Origin: Gemmatimonadota bacterium
GTDB lineage: Bacteria; Gemmatimonadota; Gemmatimonadetes; Gemmatimonadales; Gemmatimonadaceae
Length of the DNA: 64,000 nt
Assembly (NCBI GenBank): GCA_021298835.1
Contig: JAJTHG010000015.1
Location: 33,518 to 97,517, forward strand
Direction of reading: 5' to 3'
In this document: positions 1 through 8,208 of the stretch, piece by piece
Numbering within the stretch: the stretch's first letter is position 1
Layout of the letters: the number at the start of each line of letters is the position of its first letter
Program-made: the position numbers and the translations under genes
The notes under the pieces: model-generated
What the model saw: the letters and a program-made list of their open reading frames with translations, nothing else
Database searches by the model: none
Told to the model about the DNA's origin: nothing

Positions 1-309
1 GTCACCTGCTCGGACGTCGCGCGGAAGGTCCACGCGTACCAGATCAGGCAGGGGATGCAGGAGTACATCTACCACCGCCCCGGCCACGGGCAGGGGCAGA
101 ACTTCGTCGGGCACCAGCCGCCGTTCCTCGCCCTCGGCGACCATTCGGTGATCGAGGAGGGGATGACCTTCTCCGTGGAGCCGGGGCTCTACGACGAACG
201 CCACGGGATCGGCATCAACCCGAGCGACCGGCTGGTGGTTCTCAAGGACCGCGCGGTGCTGATGAGCCGCATCCCGTTCACGAAGGAATGGAGCTACCTG
301 AAGGTCTGA
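1..309 (+). CDS. M24 family metallopeptidase (Xaa-Pro aminopeptidase-like), C-terminal part
   Basis: The frame is open from the first base of the window, so the N-terminus lies outside it; about 102 residues remain. Visible are HRPGHGQG, which fits the His-containing metal-site region of creatinase/aminopeptidase-fold enzymes, and EEGMTFSVEPGLYD, which carries the first conserved metal-binding Glu. A second conserved acidic ligand would be expected in the following region but is not obvious. M24 enzymes are cytosolic dinuclear-metal peptidases that usually remove a residue preceding proline; creatinase-type hydrolases share the fold. The product ends 40 bases before an MFS transporter on the same strand, so co-transcription is possible. 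Substrate cannot be told from this fragment. Confidence 0.85.
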   Translation, partial: VTCSDVARKVHAYQIRQGMQEYIYHRPGHGQGQNFVGHQPPFLALGDHSVIEEGMTFSVEPGLYDERHGIGINPSDRLVVLKDRAVLMSRIPFTKEWSYLKV

Positions 310-349
310 GCCGCCCCGCCCATCGCCGCCCCATCCGAGCCCACGCCGC

Positions 350-1594
350 GTGTCCGCCTCGTCCGCTCCTTCCGATGCCGCCTCTGCCGCACCGTCGCGC
401 GCCGGCCCCGTCGTGCTGCTGTGCTTCGCGGCCGTGCTCATCTCGTACCTCGACCGGACCAACATCTCGGTCGCGGCCATCGCCATGCAGGAGGACCTCG
501 GCTGGGACGAGGCGACCAAGGGCATCGTCCTCTCGTCGTTCTTCGTCGGGTACGTCCTGCTGCAGGTGGTGGCGGGCACGCTCGCCAACCGCTTCGGCGG
601 TCGCATCGTGCTGGGGGCGGCGGTGCTGTGGTGGTCGGCCTTCACGGCGCTCACCCCGCCCGCGGCGGCGGCGTCGTTCGGGCTGCTCATCGCCGCGCGG
701 ATCGCGCTCGGGCTCGGCGAGGCCGCCGTCTTCCCCGGCTCGATCAACATGATCGGGCGTTGGGTGCCGGCCGCGCAGCGCTCGCGGGCCGTCGCGCTGT
801 TCTCCAGCGGCCTGTCGGTGGGCACGGTGATCGCCCTGCCCCTGACGGCGTGGATCGTCCGCACGTGGGGCTGGCCGACGAGCTTCTACGCGTTCGGCGC
901 GCTCGGGATCGTGTGGGCGGTTGCCTGGTTCGTGCTGGTGCCCGAGGGGCGAGGCGTCGTCGAGGAGGCGACCGGGCCGAACGACGTGCCGTGGCGACGG
1001 ATCTGCTCGACGCCGGCGGTCTGGGCGATCGTCGCGAGCCACTTCGCGCACAACTGGGCGCTGTACCTGCTGCTCGCGTGGCTGCCGAGCTACTTCAAGT
1101 CCACGTTCGGCGTGTCGCTGAGCAGCGCCGGGTGGCTCTCGGCGGCGCCATGGCTCGTGAGCTTTCTGGTGGCGAACGCGGGGGGCGTGGTGGCCGATCG
1201 CGCCCTGCGCGCGGGGCGAAGCGCGACCGCCGTCCGGAAGGCCCTGCTGACCGCGGCGTTCCTCGGCGGTGCCGGCTTCCTGCTGCTGCTGCCGTTCGCC
1301 ACCACGCCGGGCATCGCCCTGCTGCTGACGTGCGGCACGACCAGCGCACTCGCCCTGTGCATCGCCGGCTTCGGGCCCAACGCCTTCGACATCGCGCCGA
1401 AGTACGCCGACGTGATCTGGGGGATCACGAACACCGCCGGCACGCTGCCCGGGATCATCGGGGTCGCCGTCACCGGGTTCCTCGTGCAGCGCACGGGGTC
1501 CTACGACGCGCCGTTCCTGGTGACGGCGGCCCTCTGCGTGGCGGGGGCGATCACGTATCGTGCGATCGGGTCGGGGGAGCGGCAGATCGACTGA
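350..1594 (+). CDS. MFS transporter, anion:cation symporter (ACS)-like
   Basis: A 414-residue integral membrane protein with a GTG start at 350. Hydrophobic segments are spaced as in a 12-helix major facilitator permease. The N-terminal SYLDRTNISVAAIAMQEDLG and the following loop with NRFGGR resemble the ACS family (tartrate, phthalate, hexuronate and sialic acid type carriers). A polar central loop separates the two six-helix halves. It probably imports an organic anion with H+ or Na+ across the inner membrane, but the substrate is not readable from the sequence. It lies just downstream of the M24 peptidase and 78 bases before an unrelated ABC operon. No ribosome binding site is obvious, so the start is moderately certain. 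Confidence 0.87.
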   Translation: MSASSAPSDAASAAPSRAGPVVLLCFAAVLISYLDRTNISVAAIAMQEDLGWDEATKGIVLSSFFVGYVLLQVVAGTLANRFGGRIVLGAAVLWWSAFTALTPPAAAASFGLLIAARIALGLGEAAVFPGSINMIGRWVPAAQRSRAVALFSSGLSVGTVIALPLTAWIVRTWGWPTSFYAFGALGIVWAVAWFVLVPEGRGVVEEATGPNDVPWRRICSTPAVWAIVASHFAHNWALYLLLAWLPSYFKSTFGVSLSSAGWLSAAPWLVSFLVANAGGVVADRALRAGRSATAVRKALLTAAFLGGAGFLLLLPFATTPGIALLLTCGTTSALALCIAGFGPNAFDIAPKYADVIWGITNTAGTLPGIIGVAVTGFLVQRTGSYDAPFLVTAALCVAGAITYRAIGSGERQID

Positions 1595-1672
1595 CGCGAC
1601 GGCTGAAACCGGGGTGGAGGACCGCCCGTACGCTGGCATCGTCCCGGCGTCCCTCCCCCTTCCCACCGGCCC

Positions 1673-2569
1673 ATGTCGCTCCGCATCGAAGGACTCTCCA
1701 AGACCTATCCCAACGGCGTTCACGCGATCCGCGATATCTCGCTCACGATCGCCCCGGGGATGTTCGGACTCCTCGGGCCCAACGGCGCCGGCAAGTCGTC
1801 GCTCATGCGGACGATCGCCACCCTGCAGCCCCCCGACGCCGGGAGCATCCACTTCCACGACATCGACGTCCTGCGCGAACCCGACCGGCTCCGCGCCCAA
1901 CTCGGCTACCTGCCGCAGGAGTTCGGGCTCTACCCGAACATGCCGGCCGAAGCGGTGCTCGACCACTTCGCATCGCTCAAGGGGGTGGCCGACCGCAGCG
2001 AGCGGAAGGCGCTCGTTGACCGCCTGCTGCACCAGGTGAACCTGCATGCGGTGCGCGGCAAGAGCGTGGGCGGCTTCTCCGGCGGCATGAAGCAGCGGCT
2101 CGGGATCGCCATCGCACTCGCCGGGAGCCCGCGGCTCCTGATCGTGGACGAGCCCACCGCCGGCCTCGACCCGACCGAGCGCAACCGTTTCCTGAACCTG
2201 CTCGCGGACGTCAGCGAGGAGGTCGTGGTGATCCTCTCCACGCACATCGTCGAGGACGTACGCGAGCTCTGCTCGCAGATGGCGATCATCAATCAGGGGA
2301 CCGTCATCGTGCAAGGCGCCCCCCAGCGCATCCTCGACGAGGTCCGCGGCCGCATCTGGCGGCGCACCGTGCCGCGCTCGCAGGCGGAGGACTACAAGGC
2401 GAGGTACGAGGTCATCTCCGCGCGGCTCGCCGCCGGCAGCACCGTGCTGCACGTCTATGCCGAGTCCGCCCCGGGCGACGGCTTCGAGGCCGTCGAACCG
2501 GTGCTCGAGGACGTGTACTTCCACCGTCTCGCCGCCGCCGGCGGCGGCCGCGTCCCGGTGGAGGCCTGA
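1673..2569 (+). CDS. ABC transporter ATP-binding protein
   Basis: A 298-residue ABC ATPase. Walker A is GPNGAGKSS (about residue 37), the Q-loop is LPQEFG, the signature is FSGGMKQRLGIA, and Walker B is LLIVDEPTAGLD followed by a switch histidine in STHIVED. The last 70 or so residues form a C-terminal extension. The stop codon overlaps the start of the next gene by one base (TGATG), so the two are almost certainly co-translated. The partner is an ABC permease fused to an M1 peptidase, making this the motor of an export-type (ABC-2) system in the inner membrane. Known relatives of such pairs are annotated only as ABC transporter/M1 aminopeptidase units, and the cargo is not established. Confidence 0.93.
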   Translation: MSLRIEGLSKTYPNGVHAIRDISLTIAPGMFGLLGPNGAGKSSLMRTIATLQPPDAGSIHFHDIDVLREPDRLRAQLGYLPQEFGLYPNMPAEAVLDHFASLKGVADRSERKALVDRLLHQVNLHAVRGKSVGGFSGGMKQRLGIAIALAGSPRLLIVDEPTAGLDPTERNRFLNLLADVSEEVVVILSTHIVEDVRELCSQMAIINQGTVIVQGAPQRILDEVRGRIWRRTVPRSQAEDYKARYEVISARLAAGSTVLHVYAESAPGDGFEAVEPVLEDVYFHRLAAAGGGRVPVEA

Positions 2570-5500
2570 TGTTCCGCCACCTGTTCGCCTTCGAGCTCCG
2601 GAGCCATTTCCGGCGCCCCGTCACGTGGCTCTACGTGGCGATCATGTTCCTGCTCGCCTTCTTCGCGGTCAGCACCGACGCGATCCTCATCGGGGAGTCG
2701 CTCGGGAAGGTCAAGCGGAACAGCCCCTTCGCGCTCGCGCAGCTCTACGCGATCGTGCTGGCGGTCGGCCAGATCATCACCAGCGCCCTCGTGGGCACGA
2801 CGGTGCTCCGCGACGTGGACGTCGGGGTGCACGAGCTGCTCTTCACGACGCGGCTCACCCGGCGGGGCTACCTCGGCGCGAAGTACCTCGCCGCCTTCCT
2901 CGCGATGCTGCTGGTGTTCTCGGCGCTGCCGGTGGGGGCGCTGATCGGCACGGTCATGCCCTGGGTCAACGCCGAGACCCTGCAGGCGATCCGCCTCGCG
3001 CACTACCTCCACCCGTTCCTCGTCATCGGTGTGCCGGGGGTCTTCTTCCTCAGTGCGCTCATCTTCACGACCGGGACGCTCACCCGAAGCGCGTTCGCCG
3101 TGTACGTCACGGGCATCCTCCTGCTGGTCGGCTTCGCGGTCGCGGCCAACCTCATCCGGACGCTCGATTACGACCAGCTCGCGAACCTCATCGACCCGTT
3201 CGGGATCCGCTCGATCACGCTCGAGACCCGCTACTGGACGCCGGCCGAGCGCAACGCTCGGCTCCTCCCCCTCGACGGCTTCCTGATGGCGAATCGCGCC
3301 CTGTGGGCCGGCGTGGGTGCCGTCCTGCTCGCCGCCGCCTTCCGGTTCACGCGGCTCGAGGTCGGCGCCTCGGTCGGCCGCCGCCGCAGCCGCCGCGCCG
3401 CGGCCTCGGCCGCGGCGCCGGCACCGGCGCCGGCGACACCGGTGGCGGTGCCGGTCCCCGCGGCGGTCGCCGCCGACGCGCCGCAGCCCGCCGCGACGCG
3501 CCGACCCCCGGCGTTCGCGGCCGCGTGGTGGAACGTCGCGCGCTTCCAGGCGACGGCGATGGTGCGCTCGGTTCCGTTCCTCGCGATCGCCGCCATCGGC
3601 ATGATCAACACGACGATGAATGCGTGGTTCGCCGACCAGACGGGGATCAATCGCAGCTGGCCGATGAGCTGGCTCCTCGCGGAGACCGTCGTCGGCGGCA
3701 ACGCGCTGTTCATGATCGTGCTCCTCACGTTCTACGCGGGCGAACTGGTGTGGCGCGAGCGCCAGCTCCGCGCCGACCAGGTCGTGGACGCGGCGCCCGT
3801 CCCCACGGCCGCGCTCCTGCTGGGCAAGTACGCGGCGATGCTCGCGGTCCTGCTCACCTACACCACCGCCGTGATGCTCGCCGGGATGATGGTGCCCTTC
3901 CTCAAGGGCTTCCCGGTCGTGGACGTCCCGGTGTACCTGCTCCACACGTACCCGTACGACTTCCCCGGCTGGATCGTGATGACCGCGCTCGCCTTCCTCG
4001 CGCAGGCGCTCGTCCCGCGGAAGCCGATCGGGCACGTGGTCGTCATCCTCGTCTTCGTCGGCAACCTGGCGATGCTGAACCTCGGTTACACGCACCGGCT
4101 GCTGCAGGTCGGGGCATCGCCGGCCCTCACGTGGACCGACCTCAACGGGACCGGCGACGCCCTGCCGGGGTTCGTGCTGCTGCACGGCTGGTCCTTCTCG
4201 CTCGCGGTGCTCCTGCTGGTGGCGGCCTACGTGGCGTGGCCGCGCGGCACCGCCGCCGCCCCGTGGCGCGCACGGCTCGCGACGCGCTTCTCCGGCCGCG
4301 CCCGTCTGGCGGCGGCGGGTGGCGTCGCCGGGATGGCGGCCTTCGGCGGGACGTTCTTCTACAACGCGAACATCCTGAACTCCTACGCGCCCCGGAAGAC
4401 GCGCGAGAAGATGCAGGCCGCCTACGAGCGCCGGTGGCGCCCGCTCGAGACGCTCCCCCTGCCGAAGGTGGTCGCGACGAGCCTCGACGTGGATCTCGTC
4501 CCGTCCCGGCGGACGGCGCGGCTCTCGACGCGCTACACGATGGTCAACCGATCGGCACGCGCGATCGACAGCGTGATCGTGAACGTGACGACGGACGATG
4601 CCGGGCTCGCGGCGACGCTCGACACGCTCGCCTTCGACCGCGAGGCCACCCTGCTCGCCGCCGACACGACGTTCGGGGTGCGCCTGCTGCGGCTGGCCCG
4701 GCCCCTCGCGCCCGGCGACACGATGCGCCTGCACGTGGTCCAGCGGCTCGCTGCCCGCGGGATCCCGAACGGCGAGCCCGATCGGGCCCTCGTGCGCAAC
4801 GGCAGCTTCCTCAATCGGGAGCGGTTCCCCTCGCTCGGCTACAACCGGGAGATCGAGCTCGACAGCGACGAGCTGCGGCGGACGCACGAGCTCCAGCCGG
4901 CGCGGCGCGCGTTGCCCCGGACGGACACCCTTGCCCTGCAGCGCCAGTTCTTCATCGCGGACGCGGACTACGTGGCCTTCGACGCCACCGTCAGCACCGA
5001 TCCCGACCAGATCGCGATGGCGCCGGGCTACCTCCAGCGGGAATGGACCGAGGGGGGACGCCGGCACTTCCGGTACGTGATGGACGCGCCGATCCCGAAC
5101 TTCTTCGCGGTGCTTTCCGCACAGTGGACGGTCACGCGCGGCACCTGGGAGGGCGTCCCCATCGAGGTGTACCACCACCCCGCGCACCGCTTCAACGTCG
5201 CGCGCATGATCGAGGCATCGCAGGCGTCGCTGGCGATGTACAGCCGCGAGTTCGGGCCGTACCAGCACCGCCAGTTGCGCATCATCGAGTTCCCGCGCTA
5301 CCAGGGGTTCGCGCAGTCCTTCCCCAACACGGTGCCGTACTCCGAGGGCATCGGCTTCGTCGCGCGCGTGGACAGCACCGACGTCGAGGACACCGACCTG
5401 CCGTACTTCGTCACGGCGCACGAGATCGCGCACCAGTGGTTCCCGTACCAGCGGATGCCCGCCGAGGTCGAGGGGGCGCAGACGCTGTCGGAGGCGCTGT

Positions 5501-6201
5501 CGGAGTACGCGGCCCTCGTCGTCACGGCGCGCAAGCACGGGCTGCCGTTCACGCAGAAGTTCCTCCGGGCCGAGCTCGACGGCTACCTGCGCGGGCGCGC
5601 GCGGGAGACCCGGGGCGAGCGGCCGCTGACGCGGGTCGATCGCGAGAGCTACGTCTGGTACCAGAAGGGGTCGCTCGCGTTCTTCGCCCTCCGCGAGCTG
5701 ATCGGCGAGGCCGCGCTGCACGGCGCGATCCGCGCGTTCCTCGACGAGGGGCGCTTCTCCGGCCCGCCGTACGCGACGACGTTCGACCTGATGCGGCACC
5801 TGACGGCGGCGACGCCGGATTCGCTGCGGTACGCGTTGACCGACTACTTCGACACGATCACGCTGTGGGACGTGCGGGCGGACAGCGTGACCAGCCGCAA
5901 ACGGCCGGACGGGCAGTACGAGGTGACGGTCGTGGCGTCGGCGCAGAAGCTGCGCGCCGACTCGCTCGGGAACGAGACGACGGTGCCGATGGCCGACTAC
6001 GTGGACGTCGGGGTCTTCGACACCCCGGCCCCGGGTGCGCGACTCGGCGCCCCGCTCGCGATCCGGCGGGTAAAGGTGTCCTCGGGGACGAGCCGCCACG
6101 TGTTCGTATTGTCGAAGGCGCCTGCGCGGGCGGGAATCGACCCCTACACGCTGCTGATCGACCGCAACCCGGGGGACAACACGCGGGAGGTCAAGGACTA
6201 G
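2569..6201 (+). CDS. ABC-2 type permease fused to an M1 family metallopeptidase
   Basis: A 1210-residue protein. Residues about 15-260 hold a first group of transmembrane helices. An Ala/Pro-rich linker lies near 275-310 and a second helix group at about 325-560. From about 620 onward comes an M1-type peptidase with the gluzincin motif HEIAHQW at 951-957; H951 and H955 bind zinc and E952 is catalytic. A glutamate at 975 in TLSEALSEY is the likely third ligand. The peptidase domain should face the periplasm. The ATG shares its first base with the stop of the preceding ATPase gene. The protein may couple peptide cleavage to transport, or the M1 domain may only sense peptides; the sequence does not decide. 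A convergent hydrolase gene follows after 171 bases. Confidence 0.9.
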   Translation: MFRHLFAFELRSHFRRPVTWLYVAIMFLLAFFAVSTDAILIGESLGKVKRNSPFALAQLYAIVLAVGQIITSALVGTTVLRDVDVGVHELLFTTRLTRRGYLGAKYLAAFLAMLLVFSALPVGALIGTVMPWVNAETLQAIRLAHYLHPFLVIGVPGVFFLSALIFTTGTLTRSAFAVYVTGILLLVGFAVAANLIRTLDYDQLANLIDPFGIRSITLETRYWTPAERNARLLPLDGFLMANRALWAGVGAVLLAAAFRFTRLEVGASVGRRRSRRAAASAAAPAPAPATPVAVPVPAAVAADAPQPAATRRPPAFAAAWWNVARFQATAMVRSVPFLAIAAIGMINTTMNAWFADQTGINRSWPMSWLLAETVVGGNALFMIVLLTFYAGELVWRERQLRADQVVDAAPVPTAALLLGKYAAMLAVLLTYTTAVMLAGMMVPFLKGFPVVDVPVYLLHTYPYDFPGWIVMTALAFLAQALVPRKPIGHVVVILVFVGNLAMLNLGYTHRLLQVGASPALTWTDLNGTGDALPGFVLLHGWSFSLAVLLLVAAYVAWPRGTAAAPWRARLATRFSGRARLAAAGGVAGMAAFGGTFFYNANILNSYAPRKTREKMQAAYERRWRPLETLPLPKVVATSLDVDLVPSRRTARLSTRYTMVNRSARAIDSVIVNVTTDDAGLAATLDTLAFDREATLLAADTTFGVRLLRLARPLAPGDTMRLHVVQRLAARGIPNGEPDRALVRNGSFLNRERFPSLGYNREIELDSDELRRTHELQPARRALPRTDTLALQRQFFIADADYVAFDATVSTDPDQIAMAPGYLQREWTEGGRRHFRYVMDAPIPNFFAVLSAQWTVTRGTWEGVPIEVYHHPAHRFNVARMIEASQASLAMYSREFGPYQHRQLRIIEFPRYQGFAQSFPNTVPYSEGIGFVARVDSTDVEDTDLPYFVTAHEIAHQWFPYQRMPAEVEGAQTLSEALSEYAALVVTARKHGLPFTQKFLRAELDGYLRGRARETRGERPLTRVDRESYVWYQKGSLAFFALRELIGEAALHGAIRAFLDEGRFSGPPYATTFDLMRHLTAATPDSLRYALTDYFDTITLWDVRADSVTSRKRPDGQYEVTVVASAQKLRADSLGNETTVPMADYVDVGVFDTPAPGARLGAPLAIRRVKVSSGTSRHVFVLSKAPARAGIDPYTLLIDRNPGDNTREVKD

Positions 6202-6346
6202 GGTGCGGCCACTCACAAGCGTACGCGCGGCGTCCCGGATGCGTCCTGTGGGGTTCGGGTCGCCGGCGCGGCGACGGCGAGCGCGGCGTGCTGACGGATC
6301 GGCAGAGGCGGCAGGCGGAGTGACGTCCAGCCGGGCGACTGATGCC

Positions 6347-6373
6347 GGCAGTCGGGGCACAGCCCCCGCTGCC
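6347..6373. terminator. Hairpin between convergent genes
   Basis: The arms GGCAGTCGGGGC and GCCCCCGCTGCC pair with one mismatch and one wobble around an ACA loop. The hairpin ends on the first base of the TAG-complement of the minus-strand hydrolase and lies in the convergent gap after the ABC/M1 operon. No T-tract follows on either strand. A bidirectional terminator is inferred from position and symmetry. Confidence 0.4.
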
Positions 6374-7398
6374 TACGGGATCGCCAGGTAGCCCCAGACC
6401 CCCTCGAAGAGCGGCGCCCCCGATGTCGCCCGTGGCGTCGCCGCGTCCACCACCGTCGCGCCGTGGAACGCAGCTGCCAGCGCGGGGGTCGCCCGTGTCG
6501 TCAGCCGGTGCGACCCGCCGTACGGCGCCGAGGCGGCATCCACGTTCGTGACGGCGCCGAAGACGTCGAGCCCGAGCGCGACCCAGTTCGCGCGGGCCTG
6601 CGCCTCGGGGACGAGCTGGTCCTGCTCATGGATGAACGCATACTGGCGGCTCGCCGGCGTCACGTTCGGGCGGGCGAGCCACGTTGCGGGGACGTTCGCG
6701 ACCTGCCGCCAATCCGCGGGCGACGAGAAATAGACCGCGCGGTCGAGCACGACGAGCTTCGCCAGCACGCCGACATGGCCGCCCCCCTGCGAATGGCCGG
6801 CGAGCGTGACGCGCGACCAGTCCGGGTTCCCCGCCGCGAGGAACTGCCCCCACCCTTCCGTCGGGTATGTCGCGTGCAGGTGCTGCAGCAGCCTGGCGAG
6901 CCGGTTCACGATCGCGTTGGCCGGCGTCACCACCAGCCGCGGACTCGTGTTGGTCCCTGTGATGACCTCTCGGCGAACGTCCCAGAAGCACTCCGCGTCG
7001 GTGTCGTCGCCGCAGAGGACGCCGACCGCCGTCGAGTTCGGGTACGTGAGCCCGACCGCGTGGTAGCCGCGCCCCGCCATCGTCGCGAGGACGAGCTGCT
7101 GCATCGTGGGCACCGCCCCCGTCCCGGGGAGGAAGACGAACAGCTTGCCGCGGGCCGCACCCGACGGACTGGGGTTGATCGCGACGTGCGGGTCGTTCGC
7201 GACGTCGATCGCCGCGTCGGTGACCGACGGGACGACCTGTCGCACGACGGACGGCGGCGGTGTCGGGGGCGTCGGGGCGGTCGGCGTGTCGCGGGCCGTG
7301 CCGGCACAGCCAAGGAGCGCGAGCACGAGACGCGGCCACGTGGCGCGCACGGCCTGCAGGTGAGGCGTCGCGCTCGGTGGCGCGTCAGTCGCGGGCAT
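6373..7398 (-). CDS. Secreted alpha/beta-hydrolase-fold lipoprotein (BPSS1187-like)
   Basis: The start at 7398 gives 341 residues; the frame is open upstream to 7497. A hydrophobic stretch ends in LALLGCAG, which looks like a lipobox, followed by a Thr/Pro-rich spacer, so the protein is probably anchored in the periplasm or outer membrane. LFVFLPGTG resembles the oxyanion-loop strand and GHSQGGGHVG is a clear nucleophile elbow (GxSxG). Later DWRQ and HEQDQL/GGSH segments could supply the acid and histidine. The overall pattern resembles a conserved bacterial family annotated as BPSS1187, but that is from memory. Substrate is unknown. No strong ribosome binding site supports either candidate start. 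It converges on the ABC/M1 gene. Confidence 0.75.
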   Translation of the reverse strand: MPATDAPPSATPHLQAVRATWPRLVLALLGCAGTARDTPTAPTPPTPPPSVVRQVVPSVTDAAIDVANDPHVAINPSPSGAARGKLFVFLPGTGAVPTMQQLVLATMAGRGYHAVGLTYPNSTAVGVLCGDDTDAECFWDVRREVITGTNTSPRLVVTPANAIVNRLARLLQHLHATYPTEGWGQFLAAGNPDWSRVTLAGHSQGGGHVGVLAKLVVLDRAVYFSSPADWRQVANVPATWLARPNVTPASRQYAFIHEQDQLVPEAQARANWVALGLDVFGAVTNVDAASAPYGGSHRLTTRATPALAAAFHGATVVDAATPRATSGAPLFEGVWGYLAIP

Positions 7399-7738
7399 CT
7401 TCGAATCTCGTTCGCTGCCGGGCCGACCGCGAGGCCATGCCATGGGATTCCGCCGGCGTGGATCGGAACGTCCGCACCGCCTACTCGATCGTCTCACGCG
7501 GCATCCGCGGCGCGAACAAGGGTATGCCCCGCTCGAGATAGCCGTGGACGACGTCGAGTCGCCAGGTCGGGCTCCGTGCGTCGTCTTCGGTCAGCAGGCC
7601 GTGGGGAAAGCCGCCACGTGGACGCGATGTGCTCCCTCGCGGCGACGATCGCGCCTGACGCGCCCTCCCGCGGTGAGACGGGGCCGAGCCTTCGCGGTAC
7701 GACAGGGTGAGGCGACGTCGCCTCGGCCGCCGCCAGCG
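7399..7738. other. 340-bp gap with no supported gene
   Basis: This lies between the start of the hydrolase lipoprotein and the stop of the SRPBCC protein, both on the minus strand. All open frames here have arginine-rich, low-complexity translations typical of antisense or off-frame reading in G+C-rich DNA. The hydrolase frame stays open to 7497, so its N-terminus could extend into this stretch. No tRNA, repeat or clear promoter was seen. Confidence 0.5.
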
Positions 7739-8158
7739 CTACCGTCGCCCCTCTGCCTCGACGTGCCGCCGGAAGTTCTCGAGGATCGCCTGCCAGCCGT
7801 CGCGCTGCTGTTCCGCGGGATGCACCGACTCGGCGTCGAACGTCACCGTCACCGATACGCCGCCGTCCTCCTCGAGGAACTCCACGAGCCCCGCGCGGTC
7901 CCCGAAGGTGTACTCGATCACCCGGTGCGGCTCGATGCGCGTGTAAACGCCGGAGAAGTCGAAGCCGACGGAGCCGTCCCTGGCCTCCATGCGTGACGAG
8001 AACGTCCCCCCGGGGCGCAGGTCCACCGTGGAGGCGGTCGTGTGCCAGTCGGGGGAGGCCGCGTTCCACGCCATGATGTCGGCGGGCGTCGTGTAGGCGC
8101 GCCAAACCTCGACCAGCGGGGCAGCGACGCGGGTGGAGACGGTGAGCTTCATGCCCAT
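7739..8158 (-). CDS. SRPBCC / AHSA1-like domain protein
   Basis: A 139-residue protein (137 if the second Met at 8152 is used). The pattern RVAAPLVEVWRAYTTPADI, then AWNAASPDWHTT, DLRPGGTF and SGVYTRIEPHRVIEYTFGD, with a C-terminal helix around QQRDGWQAILENF, is characteristic of the activator-of-Hsp90 homology/SRPBCC fold (START-like helix-grip). Such small stand-alone proteins bind hydrophobic ligands or act as stress proteins; the ligand is unknown. It is cytosolic, with no signal peptide. A strong hairpin separates it from the upstream propeller gene on the same strand, so it is probably transcribed independently. Confidence 0.88.
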   Translation of the reverse strand: MGMKLTVSTRVAAPLVEVWRAYTTPADIMAWNAASPDWHTTASTVDLRPGGTFSSRMEARDGSVGFDFSGVYTRIEPHRVIEYTFGDRAGLVEFLEEDGGVSVTVTFDAESVHPAEQQRDGWQAILENFRRHVEAEGRR

Positions 8159-8184
8159 CGTACGCGCGGGCGGGCGGGGGCGTT

Positions 8185-8205
8185 GGGGCGGGACGCTCCC
8201 GCCCC
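8185..8205. terminator. Perfect hairpin downstream of the propeller lipoprotein
   Basis: GGGGCGGGA and TCCCGCCCC form a perfect 9-bp stem with a CGC loop, beginning 3 bases past the minus-strand stop at 8209. No T-run follows. It probably ends transcription of the long lipoprotein gene before the SRPBCC gene. Confidence 0.6.
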
Positions 8206-8208
8206 CCG

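Noticed and set aside
278..2524. Long minus-strand open frame of 748 codons opposite the MFS and ABC genes
   Set aside because: Arg/Pro/Gly-rich antisense translation with no domain, while the plus strand carries complete, motif-bearing genes.
2455..6360. Very long minus-strand open frame opposite the ABC/M1 fusion
   Set aside because: Same reason: low-complexity charged sequence, no motif, and the opposite strand is a clear gene.
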